Part shown: positions 54,333 to 63,261 of the stretch, piece by piece
Layout: each line of letters begins with the position of its first letter
Position numbering within the stretch: position 1 is the first letter of the stretch
Source: Ruegeria atlantica
GTDB lineage: Bacteria > Pseudomonadota > Alphaproteobacteria > Rhodobacterales > Rhodobacteraceae
Direction: 5' to 3'
Length of the DNA stretch: 64,000 nt
Assembly: GCF_013032505.1 (NCBI RefSeq)
Contig: NZ_WQCG01000002.1
Location: 186,001 to 250,000 of the forward strand
Made by a program: the position numbers and the translations under genes
The notes under the pieces: model-generated
Told to the model about the DNA's origin: nothing
Database searches by the model: none
Seen by the model: the letters and a program-made list of their open reading frames with translations, nothing else

Positions 54333-54398
54333 GACACGCGGGATCCGGTGTGAGAGCATTTCACCGGATCCCGGTGTCGGGCCGGGGCAGAGCCCCGG
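54333..54398. terminator. Double hairpin between convergent crotonase and ferredoxin reductase genes
   Basis: GGGATCCGGTG (54340-54350) pairs perfectly with CACCGGATCCC (54362-54372), extended by GACAC/GTGTC outside a small bulge. A second hairpin CCGGGGC-AGA-GCCCCGG follows at 54382-54398. It lies between two stops, so it probably ends transcripts from both sides. Confidence 0.7.
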
Positions 54399-54402
54399 TT
54401 GG

Positions 54403-55209
54403 TCAATCGACAAAGGCGCGTTCGACCACAAAAGTTGCAGGTTTGTTATTCGCGCCTTCTTCCAGCCCGAACCCCTCCAGTGCGGCCTTGGTATCCTGCA
54501 GCATCGCCATCGAGCCGCAGATCATCCCCCGATCCGTTTCAGGTGAGATTGGCGACAGGCCCAGATCGTCGAACACTTTGCCGGATGCCATCAGATCGGT
54601 GATCCGGCCTGTGAACGGATAATCCTCACGCGTTAGGGTGCAATAGTGCCGCAAATTCTGCGCCATCTCGCCGACCAGCGGATCTGATCTGAGCGCGGCG
54701 ACAAGTTCCTTGCCATAGTCCAGCTCGCCCTGTTCTCGGCAGGTGTGCGTTAGGATCACTTCGTCGAACTTCTCATAAGTTTCAGGGTCGCGGATCAGCG
54801 ATGCAAAAGGCGCAATGCCGGTTCCGGTCGAGAACATCCACAGCCGTTTACCCGGCAATAGCGCATCATTGACCAATGTGCCGGTGGGCTTTTTGCGCAT
54901 CAAAATCGTGTCGCCTTCGCGGATTTTCTGCAGGTGTTCAGTCAGCGGGCCGCCGGGCACCTTGATCGAATAGAACTCGATCTCTTCGTCCCAGTTGGGG
55001 GATGCAATGGAATAGGCACGGAACACGGGTTTTTCCGCATTTGGCAGGCCAATCATCACAAACTCACCGGAGCGAAACCGGAAAGATGCTGGGCGGGTGA
55101 TGCGGAATTTGAACAACCGGTCGGTGTAGTGCTTCACCTCGGTCACGGTTTCGGCGAACACGCCCGCGGGAACTGGGAATTCGGCCTTGGTCGTAGAATC
55201 CAGCGACAT
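54403..55209 (-). CDS. fpr: Ferredoxin-NADP reductase
   Basis: 268 residues, bacterial subclass I type. FAD-binding RAYSIASP, NADP-binding STGTGIAPFASLI, ICGSMAML and the C-terminal VVERAFVD. It moves electrons between NADPH and ferredoxin. It is coupled to the ferredoxin gene upstream (nine-base gap), with a MarR-type site in front, which suggests electron supply for an enzyme of the same regulon rather than only housekeeping. Confidence 0.9.
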   Translation of the reverse strand: MSLDSTTKAEFPVPAGVFAETVTEVKHYTDRLFKFRITRPASFRFRSGEFVMIGLPNAEKPVFRAYSIASPNWDEEIEFYSIKVPGGPLTEHLQKIREGDTILMRKKPTGTLVNDALLPGKRLWMFSTGTGIAPFASLIRDPETYEKFDEVILTHTCREQGELDYGKELVAALRSDPLVGEMAQNLRHYCTLTREDYPFTGRITDLMASGKVFDDLGLSPISPETDRGMICGSMAMLQDTKAALEGFGLEEGANNKPATFVVERAFVD

Positions 55210-55218
55210 CTTGATCTC

Positions 55219-55548
55219 CTATTCTGCTGGGGCTTCGGAGAAAAGCGCCAGCTTCCCCTCTTTGCCGTTCCAGTCGTCTGCGTCGGGCATTGGGTCTTTC
55301 TTTTCGGTGATGACAGGCCAGGCTTCCGCGAATTTTCCGTTTAGCTCGACCCATACCTCCATCCCGTCTTCTGTGTCGGGGCGGATTGCGTCGGCTGGGC
55401 ATTCCGGTTCACACACACCGCAGTCGATGCATTCGTCGGGATGGATGACCAGCGTATTCTCGCCCTCGTAGAAGCAATCCACAGGGCAAACTTCCACACA
55501 ATCAGTGAATTTGCAGTTGATGCAGTTATCGGTGACGACGTAAGTCAT
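55219..55548 (-). CDS. fdxA: Seven-iron ferredoxin (FdxA type)
   Basis: 109 residues. [20 protein letters not shown] and [14 protein letters not shown] give the [3Fe-4S]/[4Fe-4S] pattern, followed by the C-terminal extension typical of FdxA (ferredoxin II). Soluble electron carrier. The start is 15 bases from a MarR-type site. In the regulon it could feed a reductase or oxygenase that is outside the window. Confidence 0.92.
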   Translation of the reverse strand: MTYVVTDNCINCKFTDCVEVCPVDCFYEGENTLVIHPDECIDCGVCEPECPADAIRPDTEDGMEVWVELNGKFAEAWPVITEKKDPMPDADDWNGKEGKLALFSEAPAE

Positions 55549-55563
55549 AGGGCTGCCTAATTG

Positions 55564-55575
55564 TTAGTATACAAA
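55564..55575. promoter_or_regulatory. MarR-type operator upstream of ferredoxin
   Basis: TTAGTATACAAA, one mismatch from the perfect palindrome TTAGTATACTAA at 55667. Only 15 bases before the ferredoxin ATG, a position suited to repression. Confidence 0.65.
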
Positions 55576-55666
55576 TGAGTATTGTGAGAATTACCTGCCT
55601 GTCAATACGTTTCTGTGCAAAGGAAGTCTTCCCGGGGTGGGACTCTTGACCGGAAAGAGAAAAAAA

Positions 55667-55678
55667 TTAGTATACTAA
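55667..55678. promoter_or_regulatory. Perfect MarR-type palindrome upstream of the CaiB gene
   Basis: TTAGTATACTAA is a perfect 12-base palindrome, flanked by ACAAA on the right. It lies about 140 bases before the CoA-transferase ATG and about 120 before the ferredoxin ATG, so it may serve both directions. Confidence 0.68.
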
Positions 55679-55818
55679 CAAAAAAGAGCGCTTTTGCAGG
55701 GTGGTGTGGCAGGCAAGCCGTTTGTCATGACGTCGGGCTCATCCTGTAGGGCAAGACATCGGATTCGGTCCTGGAAGCAACCTGGCTGATCGTAATAGAA
55801 TTTTGAAAGGTTCAGGCC

Positions 55819-56931
55819 ATGAGCACCCCCTTGCACGGATTGAAAGTGATCGAGTTGGCCCGCATTCTGGCCGGGCCGTGGATCGGGCAGACACTGGCTG
55901 ATCTGGGAGCAGATGTACTAAAGGTCGAAAGCCCCGAGGGGGATGATACACGCAAATGGGGCCCTCCGTTCATCGAGCGCGACGGCGACAGGACGGCTGC
56001 CTATTTCCACGCGGCCAATCGGGGCAAAGACAGTATCGCGCTGGATTTCCGGGATGAGGTTGACCGGGCGAAGCTGTTGGATCTGATCCGCGATGCGGAT
56101 GTGCTGATTGAAAACTTCAAGGTCGGCGGGTTGAAGAAATTCGGTTTGGATTATGACAGCGTGAAGCAGGTCAATCCCCGGCTGGTCTATGCGTCTGTCA
56201 CTGGCTTCGGTCAGGATGGCCCTTATGCCCATCGCGCGGGTTACGATTTTCTGATCCAGGGCATGAGCGGGATCATGGACCTGACGGGCGACCCGGAAGG
56301 CGAGCCGCAAAAGATCGGAGTGGCTTTTGCCGACATATTCACAGGCCTGTATGGCGTGATCGGCATTCAGGCCGCGCTTGCCGAACGAGAGCGATCGGGG
56401 CAGGGGCAGCACGTAGATTTGAGCTTGCTGGACTGCATGACGGGCGTTCTGGCCAATCAGGCGATGAACTATCTGGCTTCGGGCAAGTGCCCAACACGGT
56501 TGGGCAATGCCCATCCCAACATCGTCCCTTACCAAGTGTTTCCGGTGGCAGATGGGCATATCATCATTGCCTGCGGAAACGACCGGCAATATGCAAGCCT
56601 GTGCGAAATACTCGGCCTGTCCGGTCTGATCGACGATGCACGGTTCAAATCCAATGCGGATCGCGTGGAAAATCGCGCCGCATTGACAGATCTGCTGACG
56701 AATTCATGTCGGAAATGGAATAAGGCAGATTTTTTGGCGGCACTTGAACAGCGCGGTGTGCCGGGCGGTCCGATCAACTCTGTCCACGAGGCGCTGAGCG
56801 ACCCGCAGTTTCAGCATCGCGAGATGCAGATCAGCCCGGAAGGTGTGCCTGGTTTACGCACTCCGATCCGGTTCTCCCGATCTGAATTGCGGTTGGACAA
56901 GGCGTCGGCCAAACGGCCTGTGAAATCATGA
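55819..56931 (+). CDS. CaiB/BaiF family CoA-transferase
   Basis: 370 residues, type III CoA-transferase. LKVIELARILAGPWIGQTLA, DLGADVLKVESPEGDDTRKW, NRGKDSIALDF and ENFKVGGLKKFGLDYDSVK; the catalytic Asp is expected in the MDLTGDPEG region. It moves CoA between acids without ATP, often from succinyl-CoA or formyl-CoA to a dicarboxylic acid. It could activate the diacid formed after ring opening. The stop overlaps the convergent MarR gene by six bases. Confidence 0.87.
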   Translation: MSTPLHGLKVIELARILAGPWIGQTLADLGADVLKVESPEGDDTRKWGPPFIERDGDRTAAYFHAANRGKDSIALDFRDEVDRAKLLDLIRDADVLIENFKVGGLKKFGLDYDSVKQVNPRLVYASVTGFGQDGPYAHRAGYDFLIQGMSGIMDLTGDPEGEPQKIGVAFADIFTGLYGVIGIQAALAERERSGQGQHVDLSLLDCMTGVLANQAMNYLASGKCPTRLGNAHPNIVPYQVFPVADGHIIIACGNDRQYASLCEILGLSGLIDDARFKSNADRVENRAALTDLLTNSCRKWNKADFLAALEQRGVPGGPINSVHEALSDPQFQHREMQISPEGVPGLRTPIRFSRSELRLDKASAKRPVKS

Positions 56932-57351
56932 GATTTTTCGTAGAATACGGATCAGGTTTCGCCGTTCGGCCGCCGTTAACGGCTTGAGCGTTTCGTTAGT
57001 GATTTGTTGGCCGACCTCTTTCATCTGCGCGACCATCGCCTCGCCTTCCGGGGATAGCGAAATCAACGTGCGCCGTTTGTCGTCCGGATCGGGTTCGACA
57101 ACCGTCAATCCTTTTTGGCGCAGGCGATCAACGACCCCTTTGATTGTCGCAACATCCATCGCCGCCAGCCGCCCCAACCGGTTTTGAGAACACTTGCCCA
57201 AATCGGCAATGCGGATCAGGGCGGCAAACTGCGTGGGCGTCAGGCCTTCCAAAGTGTGCGATTGGAATATCGCTGCGTGGCGTTGGTTGGCCAACCGCAG
57301 CAAATAGCCGACCTGCTCGTCAAGCGCATAGCTTTCAATGGATTCCGTCAT
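56926..57351 (-). CDS. MarR-family regulator
   Basis: 141 residues from the ATG at 57351 (AGGGG ahead; an ATG at 57372 would add seven). Winged helix: GLTPTQFAALIRIADLGKCS, RLAAMDVATIKGVVDRLRQK and GLTVVEPDPDDKRRTLISLS. MarR proteins beside feruloyl/coumaroyl-CoA ligases usually sense the CoA thioester. The repeated TTAGTATACTAA-type sites make it the natural candidate for their ligand-sensitive repressor (inference). It lies just downstream of livF on the same strand. Confidence 0.85.
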   Translation of the reverse strand: MTESIESYALDEQVGYLLRLANQRHAAIFQSHTLEGLTPTQFAALIRIADLGKCSQNRLGRLAAMDVATIKGVVDRLRQKGLTVVEPDPDDKRRTLISLSPEGEAMVAQMKEVGQQITNETLKPLTAAERRNLIRILRKIS

Positions 57352-57372
57352 GACGGCCCCTGCCTGATTCAT

Positions 57373-57395
57373 TTGTTTGTACTACAATAAACAAA
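57373..57395. promoter_or_regulatory. Inverted repeats at the MarR start
   Basis: TTGTA-C-TACAA (57377-57387) is a perfect palindrome around one base, inside an outer repeat TTGTTT ... AAACAA (57373-57378 and 57389-57394). It is similar to, but not the same as, the TTAGTATACTAA sites. Probably autoregulation. Confidence 0.45.
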
Positions 57396-57423
57396 GGCCA
57401 GTCCCTCCCACAAGGTCAAGGTA

Positions 57424-58125
57424 TTAGACAGCAAGATAGGTGTTTGAAATTTCTGGATTTTCGTCGAGATCAGCAAAGCTGCCCTCGAACCGCATTTCGC
57501 CTTTTTCGATGATGTACGCTCTGTCCGACACGATCCGCGCAAAGTGCAGGTTCTGTTCGCTGATCAGCACCGACAACCCTTCTCGTTTCAGCTCCGCAAT
57601 CACGCGTGCCATTTGTTCGACAATAACCGGCGCGATCCCTTCTGATGGTTCGTCCAATAGGACAAGTTTGGGATTGCCCATCAACGTGCGGGCGATGGTT
57701 AGCATTTGCTGTTCACCGCCCGAGAGTTGCTTGCCCAGATTCTTGCGGCGTTCGGCCAAATTGGGAAACAACTCGAACAGATGTTTCAGAGTCCATTCGG
57801 GCGCATCCGGGCGCGGTTCGCGGCGCCCAACTTCGAGGTTTTCTTCTATGGTCAGGTCGCCGAAAATCCGACGGTCTTCGGGGACGTAGCCCAACCCAAG
57901 GCGGCAGATGGCATGAGGGGTCTGTCTCTGAATCTCGTTCTCGGCATAGCGGATGGTGCCATCAATGTGGCGCACCAATCCCATGATAGATTTCATTGTG
58001 GTTGATTTACCGGCACCATTTCGGCCCATCAGCGCAACCACTTCGTTTTCGCCGACGTTCAGCGAAACACCATTTAGAATTTGTGCACGACCGTACCACG
58101 CGCCAAGGTTCATGACATCAAGCAT
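57424..58125 (-). CDS. livF: Branched-chain-type ABC transporter ATPase (LivF)
   Basis: 233 residues from the ATG at 58125. Walker A GRNGAGKST, signature LSGGEQQMLTIARTL and Walker B LVLLDEPSEGIAP. It opens LDVMNLGAWYGRAQILNGVS as in LivF. It overlaps livG by eight bases. The transporter belongs to the HAAT family, whose members carry amino acids, amides, aromatic acids and other acids. The context suggests the substrate of the catabolic system. Confidence 0.9.
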   Translation of the reverse strand: MLDVMNLGAWYGRAQILNGVSLNVGENEVVALMGRNGAGKSTTMKSIMGLVRHIDGTIRYAENEIQRQTPHAICRLGLGYVPEDRRIFGDLTIEENLEVGRREPRPDAPEWTLKHLFELFPNLAERRKNLGKQLSGGEQQMLTIARTLMGNPKLVLLDEPSEGIAPVIVEQMARVIAELKREGLSVLISEQNLHFARIVSDRAYIIEKGEMRFEGSFADLDENPEISNTYLAV

Positions 58126-58891
58126 GGCTGTTCTCCGCTTCAAAGACCGTGCCGCCGCCTAGATAGACCTCTTGGACCAGCGGGTTGGTGCGGATTTCAG
58201 ATCCTGTGCCCTCGGCGATCAATTCGCCACGGTTCAGGACCAAGATTCGATGGGCATGGGCAAAAACGACGTCCATGTCATGTTCGGTAAACACCACGCT
58301 GACGCCACCCTTGGCCACGATTTCAGCTGTCAATGCCATCAGGGCAAGCCGTTCGGACGGCGCCATGCCTGCGGTTGGTTCATCCATCAAAAGAAGGGCA
58401 GGGTCGTGGGCCAGCGCAATCGCCAGTTCCAGGCGTTTCAGGTCGCCATAGGCCAGTTCCGAGCAAGCCCGGCCGGCCTGATCCTGCATCGAGACCAGCT
58501 CTAGTAAGGCCATCGCCTCATCCGCGTATAGCCGCGTGGCCCGTGAAAACAGGTCGAACACCCGGCGGTGATGCGAGATCAACGCCATCTGGACGTTTTC
58601 TACGACAGTCATAGATAGAAACGTCGCTGTAATCTGAAACGTACGGCCAACGCCCATACGCCAAATCTTGCGCGGAGGATGGCCGATCAAAGCCTTGCCA
58701 CGTAATGATACCGAGCCGGTATTGGGTTTCAAATAGCCGTTCAGCATGTTGAAGCAAGTCGTCTTTCCGGCGCCGTTAGGGCCGATGAGAGCAAGAAACT
58801 CGCCCTCCTTCAGGTCAAAATTGACATCCTTGACTGCGTGTACGCCGCCGAAGGATTTGGACAGATTGCGAACCTCGAGAACGTTGGTCAT
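58118..58891 (-). CDS. livG: Branched-chain-type ABC transporter ATPase (LivG)
   Basis: 257 residues from the ATG at 58891, which overlaps the permease stop (ATGA). LEVRNLSKSFGGVHAVKDVN, Walker A GPNGAGKTT, MGVGRTFQITATFLSMTVVE, ELAYGDLKRLELAIALA and LLLMDEPTAGMAPSE are the LivG features. Works with LivF and the fused permease. Confidence 0.9.
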   Translation of the reverse strand: MTNVLEVRNLSKSFGGVHAVKDVNFDLKEGEFLALIGPNGAGKTTCFNMLNGYLKPNTGSVSLRGKALIGHPPRKIWRMGVGRTFQITATFLSMTVVENVQMALISHHRRVFDLFSRATRLYADEAMALLELVSMQDQAGRACSELAYGDLKRLELAIALAHDPALLLMDEPTAGMAPSERLALMALTAEIVAKGGVSVVFTEHDMDVVFAHAHRILVLNRGELIAEGTGSEIRTNPLVQEVYLGGGTVFEAENSHA

Positions 58892-60732
58892 GCCCGACCG
58901 CCTTTCAGACCACGCAGCAGCCGTTGAATACCGCCCGCAATTCCATCTGGCGCCAGTAGAACAACGATCAGAATGATGGCTCCGAAAATAAAGCGCCAGT
59001 AATCCAGTCGCGTGACCCAATCTTCAATCAGGACAAAGGCGCCGGCCCCGAGGACTGGACCCGCTAACGCGTGAATGCCACCAAGCAGAACCATGATCAG
59101 ACCGTCGATACTCAACCCGATGCTGAGGCTGTCGGGAAAGACGCTGCCTTTCGAGAACGCAAAGACGACCCCGGCCAAACCGGCAAAGCTGCCAGCCAGC
59201 ACAAAGCCCATCCATTGATGGAACCGGGTGTCGATGCCGATCGACTCCGCCCGGGTCTGGCTGTCGCGAATACCGCGCAGGATATAGCCGAACGGAGAAA
59301 AGGCCACGCGGCGCAAAGCCCATATTCCGCCGATACAAAGAACGAACGCGATGTAGAAGTAGACATTGTCAGAGCTGGCCCATTTGGCAGGCCACACGCC
59401 AAGTATTCCGTCATCACCGCCGGTGAATTCCTGCCACTGGAACGTGACTCCCCATAGAATCTGGGCCGCCGCCAAGGTCAACATTGCAAGGTAAACGCCA
59501 GATAGTCGAACGCAGAACCAACCGAAGAACAGCGCCGCAATGGCCGCGCAAACCGGACCGAAGAGCATTGCCGAGATCATGCCCAGCCCAAGCAGTTTGA
59601 CCGCCATCGCAGCGCCATAAGCGCCAACGCCGAAGTAAGCAGCGTGCCCGAAGCTGACCATGCCGCCGACCCCCATCATGAAGTGCAGCGACACGGCAAA
59701 TAGGGTTGCGACCATCACATCGACCATTAGGACAGAGGTAAAGTCAGCAGTGAACAAGGGGCTAAGTGCCAGAACCAATAACGCTGCCATCAGAACCATT
59801 GCCGATTTCTGATCCATCAGCGCCAATGGTTGATCCGGCTCCTCCGGCGCGCCTTTTTCGCTGCCTGGTTTGCCAAACAACCCATGGGGGCGGAAGATCA
59901 GGACAATCGCCATGATGATGAAGGGCAGTACAATTGAGATTTGTGGGAAGATCAGGATCGCAAACGCGTTCAGGACCGAGATCAGAACCGCCGCAACAAA
60001 CGCGCCGGACACGCTGCCCATGCCGCCGATGACAACCACGACGAAGGCTTCACCAATAATAGACAAGTCCATTTGTAGTGATACCGCCTCGCGTGGGATT
60101 TGCAGCGCACCTCCCAGCCCTGCCAGGAACGAGCCCAACACGAAGGCGGCGGAAAACAACCAGGCCTGATTGACGCCAAGTGCCCCGACCATCTCTCGGT
60201 CTTGGGTCGCGGCACGCACCAGAACGCCCCAGCGGGTTTTGTGAAACAAGAGCCAGATAGCTAGCAAAACAACCGGCCCGATGGCAATTAGGGCAAGGTC
60301 GTATTCGGGAATTGGTTCGCCCATGATCCGGACCGCACTATCTAACCCCGGCGCGCGCGGGCCCAGCAAGTCTTCAGCGCCCCAGATTGCCAGCGTGGCA
60401 TCCTGAAAGATCAGTACGACGCCGAATGTCGCCACCAACTGGAACAACTCAGGCGCATGGTAAATTCGGCGCAGGATGGTGAGTTCGATGATAAGGCCGA
60501 TCATTCCAACGATCATGGCTGCCAGAATAACGCTGACCCAGAAACCAAGGATGCTGCCGCTCCAGAGAGTGACAAGCGTGTAAGCGAGGTAAGCGCCGAT
60601 CATGTAGAAAGAACCATGCGCAAAGTTCACAATCCGGGTAACGCCAAAGATGATCGAAAGCCCGGATGCGATAAGAAAAAGCGACGAAGCGTTCGCCAAC
60701 CCAGTCAGAAGCTGCGCAAAATAGAACCCCAT
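58888..60732 (-). CDS. Fused LivH-LivM permease
   Basis: 614 residues from the ATG at 60732. The first half is LivH-like (LIASGLSIIFGVTRIVNFAH, then VVVIGGMGSVSGAFVAAVLI and IIMAIVLIFRPHGLFG). A polar linker near residue 300 (KGAPEEPDQP) leads to a LivM-like half (ATLFAVSLHFMMGVGGMVSF, GHAAYFGVGAYGAA, IRDSQTRAESIGI). Most transporters of this class keep the two as separate genes. The fusion is in frame without signs of damage and fixes the two permeases 1:1. Confidence 0.9.
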   Translation of the reverse strand: MGFYFAQLLTGLANASSLFLIASGLSIIFGVTRIVNFAHGSFYMIGAYLAYTLVTLWSGSILGFWVSVILAAMIVGMIGLIIELTILRRIYHAPELFQLVATFGVVLIFQDATLAIWGAEDLLGPRAPGLDSAVRIMGEPIPEYDLALIAIGPVVLLAIWLLFHKTRWGVLVRAATQDREMVGALGVNQAWLFSAAFVLGSFLAGLGGALQIPREAVSLQMDLSIIGEAFVVVVIGGMGSVSGAFVAAVLISVLNAFAILIFPQISIVLPFIIMAIVLIFRPHGLFGKPGSEKGAPEEPDQPLALMDQKSAMVLMAALLVLALSPLFTADFTSVLMVDVMVATLFAVSLHFMMGVGGMVSFGHAAYFGVGAYGAAMAVKLLGLGMISAMLFGPVCAAIAALFFGWFCVRLSGVYLAMLTLAAAQILWGVTFQWQEFTGGDDGILGVWPAKWASSDNVYFYIAFVLCIGGIWALRRVAFSPFGYILRGIRDSQTRAESIGIDTRFHQWMGFVLAGSFAGLAGVVFAFSKGSVFPDSLSIGLSIDGLIMVLLGGIHALAGPVLGAGAFVLIEDWVTRLDYWRFIFGAIILIVVLLAPDGIAGGIQRLLRGLKGGRA

Positions 60733-60798
60733 CGTGCCACCGTCCCTTGTTTGAGTTCTTATAGTGGGGCGGGGCACCTATGCCCCGCCGAAGCCGAC

Positions 60799-62013
60799 CT
60801 ATTCCGCCGGGCGCAGGGCTGCTGCTTCGTCTTCGCTAGGCAGGTAGTCTGTACCGTCGGCATAGACCCAATCCACCATCGCAGGCTTGCCGTCGACCAT
60901 TCCGGTCTTTCCGACATAGGCACCCATTGTGGATTGATGGTCAGCTGCACGGAAAGTGAATGGGCCCGTCGGGCTGCTTTCGACGGCCAAACCCTCCATT
61001 GCCGCCAGCAGGGCGTCAGTGTCGGTGGATCCGGCTTTTTGCAGTGCTGCGGCGATGGCAAGGATCGAGTTATAGCCAACGATGGAGCCTGTTTTGGGCG
61101 CTTCGCCGAACTTCTCAATATAGGCTTCTGCGAATGCCGTGTGGTCATCCGTAGCGATATCGGTTGAGGGGTACCCGGTGACGATCCATCCCTCGGGCGC
61201 TTCTGCCCCAAGTGGGTCAAGATATTCGGGTTCCCCGGTCAGCAATGACGCGACATCGCGATCCTCGAACAGGAATCGCAGCGAGCCTTCGCGAACAAAT
61301 TTCGCCAGATCGCCACCGAAGGTCACGTTGTAAATCGCATCCGGCTTTGCAGCCTCAAGCGCGCGGACGGTAGAACCGGCGTCGATTTTAAACAGCGGTG
61401 GCCATTGTTCTTCCACAAACTCAACATCGGGGCGAAGCTTGGTTAGTTCGGATTTGAACGCCTTCACCGCATCCTGCCCGTAGGCATAGTTAGGCGCGAC
61501 CGTTGCCCATTTCACAGCGTCCAGCTTTGCTGCCTGTTCGGCCAGCATAGCGGCCTGCATGTGCGTCGATGGGCGCAGGCGATAGGTGTACTTGTTGCCC
61601 TTAGACCAGACAATCGCGTCCGACAGAGGCTCAGAGGCCAGGAACAGAACTTCTTTCTGCTTTGCGAAATCCGAGACTGCCAATCCGATGTTGGACAGGA
61701 ATGTTCCAAAGATCAGAACCGCGCCGTCTTTCGAGACCAGTTCTTCGGCGATCCGGATCGCGGTGGCTGGATCACCGGTATCATCCCGACTGATCACTTC
61801 CAGTTGCTTGCCGTCGATCCCACCTGCGGCGTTGATCTGTTCGACCGCCAATTGCCAACCCTTCTTATAAGGTTCGGTAAAGGCGGGCAGGCGGGTATAG
61901 CTGTTCACTTCACCCAACACGATCGTGTCCTGCGCCAGGGTAATCCCGGCGGTCAAACCGGAAAAGGGCAGAGCAGCAAGCGCGCCCAGTACCGTGCGTC
62001 TGATCAGGTTCAT
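60799..62013 (-). CDS. Branched-chain-type ABC transporter substrate-binding protein
   Basis: 404 residues. N-terminal export signal with twin Arg (MNLIRRTVLGALAALPFSG) ending near TLAQD. The mature part has GWQLAVEQINAAGGIDGKQL, SRDDTGDPATAIRIAEELVS and KWATVAPNYAYGQDAVKAFK, as in HAAT-family binding proteins. GGGAGG precedes the ATG. It delivers the substrate to the fused permease. The ligand is unknown; relatives bind amino acids, amides or aromatic acids. Confidence 0.88.
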   Translation of the reverse strand: MNLIRRTVLGALAALPFSGLTAGITLAQDTIVLGEVNSYTRLPAFTEPYKKGWQLAVEQINAAGGIDGKQLEVISRDDTGDPATAIRIAEELVSKDGAVLIFGTFLSNIGLAVSDFAKQKEVLFLASEPLSDAIVWSKGNKYTYRLRPSTHMQAAMLAEQAAKLDAVKWATVAPNYAYGQDAVKAFKSELTKLRPDVEFVEEQWPPLFKIDAGSTVRALEAAKPDAIYNVTFGGDLAKFVREGSLRFLFEDRDVASLLTGEPEYLDPLGAEAPEGWIVTGYPSTDIATDDHTAFAEAYIEKFGEAPKTGSIVGYNSILAIAAALQKAGSTDTDALLAAMEGLAVESSPTGPFTFRAADHQSTMGAYVGKTGMVDGKPAMVDWVYADGTDYLPSEDEAAALRPAE

Positions 62014-62101
62014 AACGAATTCCTCCCAATGATCTTTATTCGCGGCCAGTTATCCCGGCTTCTTAAAGTATTGTCAGCCCTAAAGAGCGTAACTGCTACA
62101 T

Positions 62102-62683
62102 TCAGCGCAGCCCGTCCTTGCCTTCTGCCTCTTCATTCGTCAGTCCGCCTACGCGTGGCAGCGGCCGTCCGCTGTCCGTCACGGCTACTGCCACCATGAT
62201 CTCATTCGCGCGCGGGGCGTCGTTTAGTTGCACCTCAATCCCGTCGAAATGGCTGCGCACGTAGGCCGCGTCCTTGTGACCCAATGGAACGTCCAGCACC
62301 TGCCCAGGGCTGCCCATCTTCTTTGACGAGGGCACTAACGCGGCGCCTTTTTCGACTTCTTTTCGCAATGGCGCGCCGAGCTTGGGGTGCAGGATGGCAG
62401 CGGCATGTTCCAACTCGCCATTCTCGCCCACCATCGCTGATTTGCCGTAGCTTTCGGCTTGTTCCGGCGCGATGCCAAGGGCCTTGACGCAGCGGCGGCC
62501 AAGTAGGGCCCCCAACTCTGCCCCGGTGTCCATCAGGGGTGTCAGATCCTCGACATATTGCCCGGCAAAGGGGTTTTCGATCACGGCCACCGCGACCGCT
62601 TTGCGGGTCGCGGGCGAGATCTCACGGCCTGCCTCGATATGGGTTTCTTCAATATTGACGGCGATTTTTCGGATCTTTGTCAT
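62102..62683 (-). CDS. DUF1185 ('amino acid synthesis') family protein, copy 1
   Basis: 193 residues from the ATG at 62683, coupled to copy 2 by ATGA. VAVAVIENPFAGQYVEDLTP, YGKSAMVGENGELEHAAAIL and AALVPSSKKMGSPGQVLDVP mark the family. The function is not established despite the name. The many conserved Gly/Asn/Lys residues suggest a small-molecule enzyme. It lies upstream of the transporter binding-protein gene. Confidence 0.82.
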   Translation of the reverse strand: MTKIRKIAVNIEETHIEAGREISPATRKAVAVAVIENPFAGQYVEDLTPLMDTGAELGALLGRRCVKALGIAPEQAESYGKSAMVGENGELEHAAAILHPKLGAPLRKEVEKGAALVPSSKKMGSPGQVLDVPLGHKDAAYVRSHFDGIEVQLNDAPRANEIMVAVAVTDSGRPLPRVGGLTNEEAEGKDGLR

Positions 62684-63261
62684 CTTAGCCCGTCCTCTCC
62701 TTTGATGTCCCAAGCCTCAAGCCCGCCCGAGCGCGAATGCACCCGCGGTCCGGTTGTCATGACCAGAGAAAATGCCAGTTCGCCGGCCCGAGGGGCGTCA
62801 TTGCAGCCGACTTCCATGCTATCGAAGTGACTACGTACATATGAGGCGTTGATATGCGTGATTGGAACGTCCAGCCGCGCACCCACGCCGCCGACTTTCT
62901 TGGATGAGGGCACAATCGCGTTGGCCGTGCCCAGCAACTGGCGCATCGCGTAGCCGCCGGGGGCGTGCCACAGTGCACCGTGTTCCAGCTCACCGCCTTC
63001 ACCAACCAAGGAACCTTTGCCATAGCCTTGGACGTTTTCCGGACCGCCCAGCATGTCGATCAGGGCTTGTGCCATTTCCAGACCCAGAGGTTTGAGGTCT
63101 TCCATAAAGCCCTGAATTTCGGGTTCGTACCGGCCTGCAAACGGGTTGGCGATCACGGCCATTGCGGCCACTCGCACCAGCGGCGCGTCGGACACCGGTC
63201 CGCCTTCGTGATAAATTTCTTCAAGCGAAAACAGCTTTTTTCGCAGTTGAACGTCAGGCAT
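62680..63261 (-). CDS. DUF1185 ('amino acid synthesis') family protein, copy 2
   Basis: 193 residues. MAVIANPFAGRYEPEIQGFM, YGKGSLVGEGGELEHGALWH and NAIVPSSKKVGGVGARLDVP align with copy 1, and both end in a GEDGLR/GKDGLR tail. The two are clearly paralogous and tandem, so they probably form a hetero-oligomer or act on related substrates. Overlaps the UPF0280 gene by eight bases. Confidence 0.82.
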   Translation of the reverse strand: MPDVQLRKKLFSLEEIYHEGGPVSDAPLVRVAAMAVIANPFAGRYEPEIQGFMEDLKPLGLEMAQALIDMLGGPENVQGYGKGSLVGEGGELEHGALWHAPGGYAMRQLLGTANAIVPSSKKVGGVGARLDVPITHINASYVRSHFDSMEVGCNDAPRAGELAFSLVMTTGPRVHSRSGGLEAWDIKGEDGLR

